From Acidobacteriota bacterium (GTDB taxonomy: Bacteria > Acidobacteriota > Terriglobia > Terriglobales > Acidobacteriaceae): a stretch of DNA of 31,191 nt. The stretch covers positions 1 through 31,191 of the forward strand of contig JAJYSL010000034.1 in NCBI GenBank assembly GCA_021793595.1, in the 5' to 3' direction. The notes under the pieces are model-generated. The model was not told the origin of the DNA, did no database searches, and saw only the letters and a list, made by a program, of their open reading frames with translations. Shown in pieces: positions 8,248 through 16,370 of this stretch. Numbering within the stretch: the stretch's first letter is position 1; every line of letters begins with the position of its first letter. The position numbers and the translations under genes were made by a program.

Positions 8248-8481
8248 GGTCGTCACCGTGAAATGATGATTGTCGACATCAAGGTGATGAAGCAGAACAA
8301 CATCAATTCCGTCCGCACCTGCTGCTGTCCCAACGTGCTGAAGTGGTCTGACCTGGCGAACAAGGACGGGTTCTCCATCCTCGACGAGTCGAACGTTGAA
8401 TCCCACGGCCACGGCTCCAAAGGTTCTCGTGATTGCGCTGGGTTTCCCCGCATGGAAAAAGGACTGGATGAGCGCCGATGA
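8248..8481 (+). pseudogene. Beta-galactosidase (GH2) fragment
   Basis: About 75 codons match the central part of glycoside hydrolase family 2 beta-galactosidases: HREMMIVDIKVMKQNNINSV, then RTCCCPNVLKWSDLANKDGF and ILDESNVESHGHG. Family members read DI(K/R)LMKQNNINAVRTSHYPN, then [22 protein letters not shown]. Here SHYPN is replaced by CCCPN, and the catalytic domain expected next (NHPSV, then the acid/base Glu region) is absent because the frame stops at 8481. The protein would normally exceed 600 residues, so this is clearly a remnant. It lies between glgP and tdh and suggests a lost glycoside-use gene. Confidence 0.7.
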
Positions 8482-8840
8482 AGCGTCTTTTTGGGTCACG
8501 GTGCCTTCTCCTTCGTAAACTGAAGCTGAAACAATATTGGCAAGTTCAACTGTCTTGCGAGCGACATCTTTGGAACGTGAAACTATTCAACTAGAACCGG
8601 CCTGTCAATGCCGTATCGCACTCCTGGCTGGGATGCCGATCTGCATTCCGTTTCTTTCGTTAATTAAGTTCATAAGTTATTTTGGGTTCTGACCATAGCA
8701 CTTCGTTCCAACCCTCATTCAGTGTTAGGCTGCACGATAAGAAGAGTGGACAAGAAATCGCACGACATTTGCCCCGTATTTGAGCGGAGAGCGGAGCAAA
8801 ATGTAAGGTCTGTGCGATCCATCACTCTGGAGAGAACGCG

Positions 8841-9869
8841 ATGAAGGCTCTGGTGAAGAACCGTGATGAGCGTGGTCTGTGGGTTGACGATGTGCCGAAG
8901 CCGTCGATTGGGATCAACGATGTGTTGATCAAGGTTCAGATGACCGGCATTTGTGGAACTGATCTGCATATATACGAGTGGGATAGTTGGGCGAGATCGA
9001 CCGTTCAAGTCCCCATGGTGATTGGGCATGAATTTGTCGGGGAGATCGTGGATGTCGGAACGAACGTTACCGACTTCCGCCCGGGCATGATTGTCAGCGG
9101 GGAAGGCCATGTGGTGTGCGGGCGCTGTCGAAACTGCCTCGCCGGGCGGCGTCATCTGTGCGCGCAAATCCGTGGGGTGGGCGTGAACCGGCCAGGTGCG
9201 TTCGCAGAATACATCTCGCTTCCGATGAGCAATATTTGGCGTCATCATCCAAACGTGTCGCTGGAGGTAGCTTCGATCTTCGATCCTTTCGGTAACGCGG
9301 TCCACACTGCCCTGTCATTTCCAGTTCTCGGCGAGGACGTGCTGGTCACAGGAGCCGGGCCCATTGGCCTGATGGCTGCAGCGGTCGCGCGCCATGCAGG
9401 AGCGAGACATGTCGTCATCACCGACCTGAACCCGTTCCGTCTGGAGCTGGCAAAAACCATGGGCGTTACGTTGGCTGTTGATCCGACAAAGAAGACTCTC
9501 GCGGAAGTCCAGAAGGAACTGGGCATGGCGGAGGGTTTTGACGTCGGCCTTGAAATGTCAGGGAATCCAACTGCATTTCGCGACATGCTGGCCAATATGA
9601 GCCATGGCGGCAAGATCGCGATGCTTGGTATCCCCAGCCAGGAGATCGCGATCGACTGGCATCGTGTGATTTTCAACATGCTGACGTTGAAAGGCATCTA
9701 CGGCCGCGAGATGTACGAAACCTGGTACAAGATGACCGTGATGCTGGAGTCGGGTTTGGATATTCGTCCAGTGATTACCCATCGATTTCCATGGCAGGAA
9801 TTCGAAAAAGGGTTCGCAGCCATGAAGACCGGGAATTGTGGCAAGGTCATTCTGGACTGGAGGAATTAA
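8841..9869 (+). CDS. tdh: L-threonine 3-dehydrogenase
   Basis: A 342-residue zinc-dependent medium-chain dehydrogenase that oxidises L-threonine to 2-amino-3-ketobutyrate with NAD. Catalytic-zinc ligands are visible in CGTDLH (Cys38) and GHEFVG (His63, Glu64); the structural zinc cysteines sit in [15 protein letters not shown] (93, 96, 99, 107). The Rossmann motif is [28 protein letters not shown] and [10 protein letters not shown] are typical of Tdh rather than other polyol dehydrogenases. Length matches the family. GGAGAGA lies six bases before the ATG. The usual partner kbl (2-amino-3-ketobutyrate CoA ligase) is not in the window. A truncated PQQ dehydrogenase follows 50 bp downstream. Confidence 0.95.
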   Translation: MKALVKNRDERGLWVDDVPKPSIGINDVLIKVQMTGICGTDLHIYEWDSWARSTVQVPMVIGHEFVGEIVDVGTNVTDFRPGMIVSGEGHVVCGRCRNCLAGRRHLCAQIRGVGVNRPGAFAEYISLPMSNIWRHHPNVSLEVASIFDPFGNAVHTALSFPVLGEDVLVTGAGPIGLMAAAVARHAGARHVVITDLNPFRLELAKTMGVTLAVDPTKKTLAEVQKELGMAEGFDVGLEMSGNPTAFRDMLANMSHGGKIAMLGIPSQEIAIDWHRVIFNMLTLKGIYGREMYETWYKMTVMLESGLDIRPVITHRFPWQEFEKGFAAMKTGNCGKVILDWRN

Positions 9870-9919
9870 AGGTCATGCTTTGCTGGTTCACCAGTTCGGG
9901 AGATTTTTCTGGCTCATCC

Positions 9920-10456
9920 ATGAAGAGCTATATTTTCCCGGCTTGCGGTGCTTGGAGTGGTCATCTGGCAGAAAAGAACGACCAGCATGGATTGAGCTTC
10001 CGTCGCGGGCGCATACTTTTTGCTTCCGTGCTGACGTGCATTATTTTCCCGTGTGCTGCAACACGCGGCCAAACGGCGGCAAGCTCTTCCGGTCTGCAAT
10101 GGCAGACCTATGGACACGACGCCGGCGGCGAGCGGTTCTCACCTCTACAACAGATCAATCGAAGCAATGTGGACCAACTTCAGCGAGCATGGACATACAA
10201 AGTGCCGGCATTTCCCGGCAGCGGTGTCGTAGCCTTTGAAAGTACTCCGCTGATGGTGAACGATGTTCTGTACTTTGCGGCGCCAACCGGGCAAGCCATC
10301 GCTGTCGATGCAGAGGTGTGTCCGGATCTTGTTGTCCAGACTATCGGTCCGGTACCCCACTGCCGAAGGATACTTACTTCAGTTCATGCGCTGGATTTAC
10401 GGCTTGCCCAGCAGATGCCACATGCCGGAAGAGAGAGTGACACTGTACATTTGTGA
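9920..10456 (+). pseudogene. PQQ-dependent dehydrogenase, truncated N-terminal fragment
   Basis: The frame encodes 178 residues with a hydrophobic signal-like stretch (RRGRILFASVLTCIIFPCAA), then WQTYGHDAGGERFSPLQQIN, NVDQLQRAWTYKVP, ESTPLMVNDVLYFAAPTGQA and IAVDAE. These are the first beta-propeller blade of quinoprotein dehydrogenases (membrane-bound glucose/alcohol type), normally over 550 residues. After VDAE near 10314 the expected TGKELWRFD-type sequence is missing; the rest of the frame has no family match and stops at 10456, 25 bp before the next gene. The start is uncertain, since no good ribosome site precedes ATG 9920. It appears broken by a deletion near 10315. Confidence 0.75.
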
Positions 10457-10480
10457 TGGAGATGAGGTGGACCGACAGAG

Positions 10481-12013
10481 ATGGAAGCATCAACAACTGC
10501 AACCCTGCCGCGGTTGGACGCGGAATTCCTGAAACATCACCCAGAACTGACACTCGAAGCAACAGCAGAGAGCCTACCGGAACGAGTGCTGCAATTCGGC
10601 GCAGGTGTTTTTCTCCGCGGGTTCGTGGACTGGATGATCGACGGCATGAACAGGAAAGGTCTATTCCGCGGACGAGTGGTTGTGGTGGCGTCAATAACTC
10701 CGGGGACGGTACAGACACTGAATCAGCAGAACGGAGCGTATACACACTTTGCGCGCGGTATCGAGAATGACCGGCTGGTCGAAGAAAAACGAATTGTCAC
10801 TGCGATCCGTCGCGGGATCGATGTGTATAAGAACTTCGACGAATATCTGAAGTGCGCCCACAATCCTGATCTTCGCTTCATTGTGTCCAACACAACCGAG
10901 GCAGGTATCGAATATCGGGCAGAAGACCGGCAGGGAGATATGCCTCCCGTCTCGTTTCCGGCAAAACTAACACTCCTGCTGATCGAGCGCTACAAGGCGT
11001 TCGAAGGCGATGTGTCGATGGGGTTTGTATTTTTACCCTGCGAGCTGATCGAGCGCAACGGCGACAAGTTGAAAGAGACCGTACTGCAAACGGCAGAAAA
11101 CTGGGGTCTCGATCCGAAGATTGTGAAATGGATCACGGAGGCTAACATTTTTACCAACACGCTGGTGGACCGGATTGTTACCGGCTTCCCGCGCGATGAG
11201 ATTCAGACGTTGTGGCGACAGTCCGGATACGTCGACGATTTGTTCAATACCTCGGAGGTATTTCATCTGTGGGTGATCGAAGGCCCACCCTCATTGGCGA
11301 GAGAACTGCCTCTGCGCGAAGCTGGATTTAACGTCATTTTTACTGGCGATATGACGCCCTATCGAGACCGCAAGGTGCGGATACTGAATGGCGCTCATAC
11401 GGCCACGGTTCTGGCCGCGTATCAGGCGGGCGAGAACCTGGTGGGTGAATGTATGAAGGATCCGCTAATCCGTAGCTTTATGACCCGAGCGATTTACGAC
11501 GAGGTAATCCCGACCCTGACTTTGACGAGGCAGGAATTGGACGCGTTTGCGGTCGCAGTATTTGAGCGCTTCAGCAATCCATTTATTCATCATGCATTGC
11601 TGGGTATTTCCTTGAATTCGATTTCGAAATACAAGACGCGCGTGTTGCCGTCTGTTGAACAGTATTTTGCGATGAAAGGCGAGTTGCCCGCTCGTCTGAC
11701 CTTCGCGCTGGCCGCACTGATTACGTTTTATTGTGGGACGGAAGTCCGGGATGGCGCGTTGATTGGCCATCGCGGGGGCGAAGAATATCGCATTCACGAT
11801 GGCCATTCGATTTTGGAGACGTTTGCGCGGCTATGGTCAGGGTTTGACGGGTCGGGTGAGGGAATTCGCAAATTGACGGAATCGGTGCTGCAACGCGAGG
11901 ATTGGTGGGGCAAAGATTTGCGGGGATTGCCAGGATTCTCTCAATCGGTGAGCGGGTATGTGGAGTCCATACTGACTCGCGGAATGCGCGCCAGTCTGCA
12001 GCAAGTGAGTTAG
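10481..12013 (+). CDS. uxaB: Tagaturonate reductase / altronate oxidoreductase-like protein
   Basis: A 510-residue member of the mannitol dehydrogenase family, closest in features to UxaB, which interconverts tagaturonate and altronate with NAD(H) in galacturonate breakdown. Visible motifs: VLQFGAGVFLRGFVDWMID (nucleotide-binding N-terminus), VSNTTEAGI, GFVFLPCELIERNGDKL, the catalytic-region segment KVRILNGAHTA, and HHALLGISLNSISKYKTRVL. These last two are characteristic of UxaB rather than mannitol or fructuronate enzymes. GAGGTGG lies about ten bases before the ATG. No uxaA, uxaC or kdg genes flank it; upstream is the PQQ-dehydrogenase remnant and downstream an MFS exporter. The substrate is inferred from family likeness. 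Confidence 0.85.
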   Translation: MEASTTATLPRLDAEFLKHHPELTLEATAESLPERVLQFGAGVFLRGFVDWMIDGMNRKGLFRGRVVVVASITPGTVQTLNQQNGAYTHFARGIENDRLVEEKRIVTAIRRGIDVYKNFDEYLKCAHNPDLRFIVSNTTEAGIEYRAEDRQGDMPPVSFPAKLTLLLIERYKAFEGDVSMGFVFLPCELIERNGDKLKETVLQTAENWGLDPKIVKWITEANIFTNTLVDRIVTGFPRDEIQTLWRQSGYVDDLFNTSEVFHLWVIEGPPSLARELPLREAGFNVIFTGDMTPYRDRKVRILNGAHTATVLAAYQAGENLVGECMKDPLIRSFMTRAIYDEVIPTLTLTRQELDAFAVAVFERFSNPFIHHALLGISLNSISKYKTRVLPSVEQYFAMKGELPARLTFALAALITFYCGTEVRDGALIGHRGGEEYRIHDGHSILETFARLWSGFDGSGEGIRKLTESVLQREDWWGKDLRGLPGFSQSVSGYVESILTRGMRASLQQVS

Positions 12014-12173
12014 CCGAACGGAAGGCTGCCTTGCGGGTGAGCGCTGTTTGCGCGTTTACGTCCGGCTGTCTTGGCATCCAAAATTATGAATGCGATATGC
12101 AAAGAGTGGCATGGCGCATGAGGATGTCCCCATCCAAAGCCTGGCCCATTGAAACTGTGGCAGGATAGAAGGA

Positions 12174-13499
12174 ATGTCGATTCCGCATGAACCGGCTCGC
12201 GGCGCTGCCGCATTCGCCTCCCGCGACTTTCGTCGATATCAGCTGGCACGGCTGCTCGTCATTATTGGCGCCGAGGCGCAGGCGGTCGCCGTGTCCTGGC
12301 AAATCTATGCGATTACGCATCGAGCCATCGATCTGGGCTATGCGGGACTGGCTCTGTTTCTGCCGGGAATCTTGTTCCTTCTGGTGAGCGGACACGCAGC
12401 CGATCGCTATGACCGGCGACACATCATTCTGGTTTGCTATGGGCTGCAATGTCTTTGCACGGGAACGTTGCTTTATCTTTCTTGGATCGGCACCCAGCAT
12501 GCTGCCGCGCTGTTTACGGTTTTGTTTTTGGTGGGGACTGGGCGATCCTTCAGCGGGCCTGCCAGTTCGGCATTTCTGCCACATCTGGTGCCCAAGGGAG
12601 ATTTCGTCAACGCCGTTTCCTGGGGCGCCTCCATCTTTCAATTGGCGAATTTTGTGGGGCCGGCGCTGGGTGGAGTGCTATTCACGCTGCCGTTGGTGCA
12701 CTGGCTACCGAGCCCAACGGGCAAACACCTGGAGGGTGGCGCAATTGTGTACGCGTTTGCCCTGGCAACGTTATTCGTTTTCCTGTTTCTTCTCGCATCG
12801 CTTTCGGTGCGGCCCGGACGCCAGGAACAACGGGCGATTTCGGCGGAAACGCTCTTGGCGGGATTCCGATATATGTGGCACAAAAAGCTGCTGTTGGGTG
12901 TCACAACGCTGGACCTGTTTGCGGTGCTGCTAGGCGGGGCGGTTGCGCTGCTGCCGATTTTTGCTGAAAACATTTTGCATTCCGGTGCCATAGGTTTGGG
13001 AATCCTGCGAGCAGCTCCTGCGCTGGGGGCTCTTTGCGTCTCCATGTTGATGACGTGGTGGCCGATCAGCCACAATGCTGGAAAGCGCATGTTGATTTCT
13101 GTTGCGGTATTCGGCGTGGCTACGGTGGTATTCGGGCTGTCGCGCAATATGGCGTTATCGTTGGTTGCTTTGTTTGTTGTTGGGGCGGCTGATATGGTGA
13201 GTATTATCGTACGCTCTTCCATGCTGCAGTTGGCCACGCCGCAGGCGATGCGAGGGCGAGTGAGTGCTGTGAATGCCTTATTTATCGGAGCCAGCAATGA
13301 GTTTGGAAGTTTTGAAAGCGGCGTGACGGCCCAATGGTGGGGCGCGGTACCAGCTGTTGTGGTTGGAGGTATAGGGGCAATTGCGGTCACGGGCGCCTGG
13401 ACCTTCATGTTTCCTTCACTGCGAAAAGTGAACCGATTGAGCGAACACGAGTTGTTGGGGGCGGATCAGGAAGCAGCGACGGCAGAGCCGCAACATTGA
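12174..13499 (+). CDS. MFS transporter, EntS-like exporter
   Basis: A 441-residue inner-membrane protein of the major facilitator superfamily with about 10-12 hydrophobic segments. The N-terminal FASRDFRRYQLARLLVIIG and the loop motif SGHAADRYDRRHIIL (motif A of MFS exporters) resemble the enterobactin-exporter/MFS_3 group. A further family feature is RSFSGPASSAFLPHLVP after helix 4, then NAVSWGASIFQLANFVGPAL. The C-terminus is a short cytoplasmic Glu/Ala-rich tail. AGGA lies eight bases before the ATG. The gene starts 160 bp after uxaB, so it may be on its own transcript. Export of a small molecule is likely; the substrate cannot be read. It is convergent with the DUF5715 gene. Confidence 0.88.
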   Translation: MSIPHEPARGAAAFASRDFRRYQLARLLVIIGAEAQAVAVSWQIYAITHRAIDLGYAGLALFLPGILFLLVSGHAADRYDRRHIILVCYGLQCLCTGTLLYLSWIGTQHAAALFTVLFLVGTGRSFSGPASSAFLPHLVPKGDFVNAVSWGASIFQLANFVGPALGGVLFTLPLVHWLPSPTGKHLEGGAIVYAFALATLFVFLFLLASLSVRPGRQEQRAISAETLLAGFRYMWHKKLLLGVTTLDLFAVLLGGAVALLPIFAENILHSGAIGLGILRAAPALGALCVSMLMTWWPISHNAGKRMLISVAVFGVATVVFGLSRNMALSLVALFVVGAADMVSIIVRSSMLQLATPQAMRGRVSAVNALFIGASNEFGSFESGVTAQWWGAVPAVVVGGIGAIAVTGAWTFMFPSLRKVNRLSEHELLGADQEAATAEPQH

Positions 13500-13554
13500 A
13501 ACAACTTCATGTTGCCGGAGGGATCAGGCGCCGTTGATCTCGGGCAGTTCTGCG

Positions 13555-14757
13555 TTAGCGTAGCCCGGCGGCGAGCAGAGACATGCTTCTATGATGACGG
13601 CGGCGATGGACGTAAGACGCGTGGCGGACGTGACGGACGTAGTAGATATGTCCGCGCTCAGAATGCATCGAATGTTTCACTGGCTGGCTGACGGATTTGA
13701 AAATAGCCGGGGCCGGGGCCGCAGTTAGCTCTGACGGCGCGTTGTTGCGGGCTACTAGTTGAGCCGGCTGAGTGCTGCGCGGTGCGTACGTCTTATACAC
13801 GGAGATGTGAAAGCACGCCTGCTCGAATTCCTCTTCGACATCCAGCTTGCCGCTGGCCTGGAGTTGCCCTAACACGGCTCGCATCCATGCAATTTCTTTC
13901 AGCGACATTCCTTTTTTCCCGAGATCGATAGCCTCGCCAGTCAGATGTGGAGAGGCGGTGTCGCCGGAGGTGGGTGCCGCGTTGCCGTTATAGTGTGCCA
14001 GGTGGCGTTGAAAGTTTACGGTGCGGACGGCTGAAGTGAGCTGCAAGGGGCGACCAAAAAGATCCTGATGCGCGCGAGCGAGATTGCTGAGAAATCGCGC
14101 GGTCCACGGACGGCAATAGCGGCGATTCATCGGCAGGCGTGGATCGATGGCCAATCCTGGCGATACAGGCAAGGCAACCAGATCGCCGGACCGCACCATA
14201 GCGCTGAGTTGAGCATCGTCCTGAATGCGACTAAGGCCTTCGACGTCGGCAATGATGTTCTGATGTACCAGCACTTCATGCGAGCCGCGCAAGGCAACCG
14301 GCATATAGCGAGGAACCGAAATATTGACGAGAGGCATGGCGCGTGCGATCGGCGTATTGCCGGTCGGCGAAGCGTCCTCATCGTCGGGAGGGGTTGCCAG
14401 CGTGGGTAGCGGCGCAGCGGTTGGTAGAGTCGCCTCCGCAACAGTATCGGCGTGAGAGTGGACCCGATCCAGAGTTACAGACAAGCGGTGCTTGCGAGCG
14501 TAGGTTCTGCTTCGGCGATGGTGCGGGGCCCGGCGTTGACGCTTGATCGCAACTCGCTGGAGTTCGGCTCGCCGGCTTGACGTTTTGGCATGCGAGGAGC
14601 GCGGGCGTTTCCTTTGCTGCCGGGAGACAACAGTTGTGTGGGTGGAACTTGCTGAGATAAAAGGCGTAACAAACAAAGCCGCGACCAGGCAAAAGGCCAA
14701 AAAAACTCTGCCGATGGGGCGGAATCTGCATTCGAACTTGAGGGGGCAACTTCTCAT
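13555..14757 (-). CDS. Exported DUF5715-type, M15-like peptidase domain protein
   Basis: A 400-residue protein with an N-terminal signal or anchor segment (VFLAFCLVAALFVTPFISAS, about residues 18-37), then a low-complexity, very basic linker to about residue 100. The core (about 140-325) carries TSAVRTVNFQ, SPHLTGEAIDLG (His271, Asp278) and EEEFEQACFHISVYKTY (His317): the HxxxxxxD...H metal layout of the D-Ala-D-Ala carboxypeptidase/Hedgehog (M15) fold. It matches the DUF5715 family common in acidobacteria. The tail has many His and Arg residues (HVRHASYVHRRRHHR). A role in peptidoglycan trimming is inferred. AGG with a short spacer precedes the ATG. It is divergent from the DUF4136 gene across a palindrome-rich region. 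Confidence 0.8.
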   Translation of the reverse strand: MRSCPLKFECRFRPIGRVFLAFCLVAALFVTPFISASSTHTTVVSRQQRKRPRSSHAKTSSRRAELQRVAIKRQRRAPHHRRSRTYARKHRLSVTLDRVHSHADTVAEATLPTAAPLPTLATPPDDEDASPTGNTPIARAMPLVNISVPRYMPVALRGSHEVLVHQNIIADVEGLSRIQDDAQLSAMVRSGDLVALPVSPGLAIDPRLPMNRRYCRPWTARFLSNLARAHQDLFGRPLQLTSAVRTVNFQRHLAHYNGNAAPTSGDTASPHLTGEAIDLGKKGMSLKEIAWMRAVLGQLQASGKLDVEEEFEQACFHISVYKTYAPRSTQPAQLVARNNAPSELTAAPAPAIFKSVSQPVKHSMHSERGHIYYVRHVRHASYVHRRRHHRSMSLLAAGLR

Positions 14758-14896
14758 TTGAACCTGGGTTTAAGATTACGTGATTCGTGCTATGAATGAT
14801 AGTGATCAAAAGGGTACAGTTCGATCGAAATATCGGAAACGAAGCGATCCAGGAGGTCATTTGCAGCGACCGAGTTTCGACGAAAAAGTCGTGCCG

Positions 14897-14910
14897 TCAA
14901 TCATGATTGA
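14897..14910. promoter_or_regulatory. Perfect 14-bp palindrome
   Basis: TCAATCATGATTGA is its own reverse complement. It lies about midway between the starts of the DUF5715 and DUF4136 genes and could be an operator serving either. The regulator is unknown. Confidence 0.4.
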
Positions 14911-14984
14911 ATGTTATCCCGTGGAAGTAAAAAACGGGCGGTGCGGCTAACGAAAAGATCGATTTTCACTCTAATAGACGGTGC

Positions 14985-15006
14985 CCATGACAGCCGACTG
15001 TCATGG
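14985..15006. promoter_or_regulatory. 22-bp inverted repeat before the DUF4136 gene
   Basis: CCATGACAG and CTGTCATGG form perfect 9-bp arms around CCGA, ending 54 bp before the GTG start. No T-run follows. It has the shape of a homodimer operator (TGACAG-N4-CTGTCA) close to the likely promoter, which would suit a repressor; as RNA it would form a stable hairpin in the leader. Confidence 0.55.
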
Positions 15007-15060
15007 TTGATCGGGCTTGAAATTTTGGAATTGTGAAGTGAGTAGGAAAGAGGGACTGCT

Positions 15061-15672
15061 GTGAAACTGACGAAGCTATTTCGCGCAACGATTCGTTCCG
15101 GAGCGATCCTAGCTGCAGGCGTCGCTGTTGCCATAGGATTGCCGTTGGCGGCATCCGCGCAGCAAATTCGTGCCAACTGGAGCAAAGACGCGCCCTTTGC
15201 TCAATATAGGACTTACGAGTGGGTGCCAAGCGAAGCAACGAACCACCCGTTCTACCGGCAATATGTCGGCGAGTACGTGAATTACGCGTTAACCAAAAAG
15301 AAGCATCTGCGACAGGTGACCGCCGCGCAAAACCCTGACCTGTACGTGACCTATCATTTCACCACCCGCGATGTGATGGATTGGGATACGTACGGATATG
15401 GATTCGGCCCAGGCTGGGGTGGCTGGGGTTGGGGTGGAGGCTGGGGTGGCTGGGGTGGCTGGGGCGGCATGAACTATTCTCAAACGCGCCCCAGTCCGCG
15501 AGTCATGGGATATTTGACCATCGACTTGATTGATGCGCACACGCGGAAGATTGTATGGCGCGGTGAGGCTGTGCAAGACGACGTGACCAAGAGCGGGGAT
15601 GCCGAGGAAAAGCAAGTTGCGCATTCTGTCTACAAGATGCTCGATCGCTACCCGCCCAAGATAAAATACTGA
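15061..15672 (+). CDS. DUF4136 protein, exported, with Gly/Trp-rich insert
   Basis: A 203-residue protein starting at GTG behind GAGGG (six-base spacer). The N-terminus is a clear signal peptide (hydrophobic AILAAGVAVAIGLPLAASAQ with cleavage after ASA). The mature part starts QIRANWSKDAPFAQYRTYEW, as in DUF4136 proteins, continues with NPDLYVTYHFTT, and ends with the conserved VMGYLTIDLIDAHTRKIVWR and VYKMLDRYPP. Between lies a Gly/Trp-rich insert (about residues 117-138) coded by tandem GGCTGGGGT-like repeats. DUF4136 proteins are envelope proteins, often lipoproteins; this one lacks a lipobox Cys. The function is unknown. It stands alone between a palindrome-rich promoter region and a strong terminator. 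Confidence 0.88.
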   Translation: MKLTKLFRATIRSGAILAAGVAVAIGLPLAASAQQIRANWSKDAPFAQYRTYEWVPSEATNHPFYRQYVGEYVNYALTKKKHLRQVTAAQNPDLYVTYHFTTRDVMDWDTYGYGFGPGWGGWGWGGGWGGWGGWGGMNYSQTRPSPRVMGYLTIDLIDAHTRKIVWRGEAVQDDVTKSGDAEEKQVAHSVYKMLDRYPPKIKY

Positions 15673-15717
15673 TTGATGGCCTTACGATTCGTATTGCTTT
15701 GACCCTAAGCTTGACCG

Positions 15718-15752
15718 ACGGCGTGAACTTCTCCAGGTTTACGCCGTTTTTA
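15718..15752 (+). terminator. Rho-independent terminator of the DUF4136 gene
   Basis: ACGGCGTGAAC pairs with GTTTACGCCGT (11 pairs, one G-U) around an eight-base loop and is followed at once by TTTTTATTT. It lies 45 bp after the stop codon and is the clearest intrinsic terminator in the window. Confidence 0.9.
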
Positions 15753-15833
15753 TTTGGTGCGCTGACCGGCAGCAATTGAGGCTTGGGTTGCGAACTGCAC
15801 TTGACAGGGCCGGCAAGCGCGGGGCAAGTTGTC

Positions 15834-15855
15834 GATTGTGATTTTCGTCACAATC
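15834..15855. promoter_or_regulatory. Perfect CRP-type dyad before the response-regulator operon
   Basis: GATTGTGA and TCACAATC form perfect 8-bp arms around TTTTCG. The core TGTGA-N6-TCACA is the classic CRP-family consensus. It lies 123 bp before the GTG of the response regulator and after the terminator of the previous gene, so it should serve the downstream operon. It shares the GTGA-N6-TCAC core with the dyad at 1234-1251. Confidence 0.75.
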
Positions 15856-15977
15856 AACAGGCAGCCTTGGGTTCAGCCGATGCATCCTAATGCTCGGTCT
15901 ACGAGCCTTCCGCTTTGCTATCTGTAATCCACGGATTCAAAGATACTTGCTTTGAAATTCTATGTGGAGGATTTTTG

Positions 15978-16370
15978 GTGCAATCCAGGGCATCCATCCT
16001 GGTCGTAGACGACGACCCTGTTCATCTCCGAATCTACGGCTGGATTATGAATGCAGCTGGCTTTCGCGCGGTGACCGCCCAGTTTTTGTCGAACGAAGTC
16101 TGTCTGCCCGACGAAGACCACTTTGATGTGGCGGTGTTGGATTATCGCCTTACGGGCATCCTGACCGCAGTGGAAGCAGCCCGGCGGATTGAGAGAAGAT
16201 ATTCGAACGTTCCAATCGTTATTCTTTCTGACATGTTCGAAATGCCGGATGATATTGCGCCCTATGCGAGGAGATTTGTACGCAAGGGAGAACCAGAGAA
16301 GTTGATTGCGACGATCTCCAATTTGCTTGCAGATCCAGGGCTAAATTCTTCAGGCGGCGATCTCCGATGA
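15978..16370 (+). CDS. Receiver-only response regulator
   Basis: A 130-residue single-domain receiver (CheY-like). The acidic pocket is DDDP (residues 11-13), the phospho-acceptor Asp55 sits in VAVLDYRLTG, the switch Ser84 in VILSD, and the conserved Lys103 in FVRKGEP. No output domain follows, so it would act through protein contacts or phosphotransfer. The start is GTG 15978, seven bases after GGAGG (15966-15970); an upstream ATG at 15915 has no such site. Its stop overlaps the start of the next gene by ATGA, so the two were co-translated. A histidine-kinase remnant lies downstream in the same operon and was probably its partner. A CRP-type dyad lies upstream. Confidence 0.85.
   Translation: MQSRASILVVDDDPVHLRIYGWIMNAAGFRAVTAQFLSNEVCLPDEDHFDVAVLDYRLTGILTAVEAARRIERRYSNVPIVILSDMFEMPDDIAPYARRFVRKGEPEKLIATISNLLADPGLNSSGGDLR

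Larger units (their letters stand above)
8005..8840. other. Gene-free stretch with decayed gene fragments
   Basis: 836 bp between glgP and tdh without an intact gene. It holds a GH2 beta-galactosidase fragment and a possible AAA ATPase fragment. The last 300 bases are AT-richer, including TTAATTAA near 8661, and probably contain the tdh promoter. A long minus-strand frame (7549-8499) crosses it but has no family features. Confidence 0.6.
14758..15060. promoter_or_regulatory. Divergent regulatory region with two palindromes
   Basis: The 303 bp between two divergent envelope genes holds a perfect 14-bp palindrome (14897-14910) and a 22-bp inverted repeat (14985-15006). The ribosome site of the DUF4136 gene, GAGGG at 15050-15054, is at the right end. 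No coding signal is seen. Confidence 0.55.
15673..15977. other. Intergenic region between DUF4136 gene and response regulator
   Basis: 305 bp containing a strong terminator (15718-15752), a perfect CRP-type dyad (15834-15855) and the ribosome site GGAGG (15966-15970) for the response regulator. No gene is seen. An upstream in-frame ATG at 15915 exists but lacks a ribosome site. Confidence 0.65.

Noticed and set aside
7549..8499. Long minus-strand frame (316 codons) across the end of glgP and the debris region
   Set aside because: Its second half is antisense to glgP, it shows no family motifs, and its composition is that of a shadow frame.
8577..8592. GTGA-N6-TCAA near-match to the CRP-type dyad upstream of tdh
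   Set aside because: One half deviates and the outer arms do not pair; not comparable to the two perfect dyads.
12638..13408. Minus-strand 256-codon frame inside the MFS gene
   Set aside because: Thr/Ala/Pro-rich antisense shadow of a membrane protein gene; no start signal.
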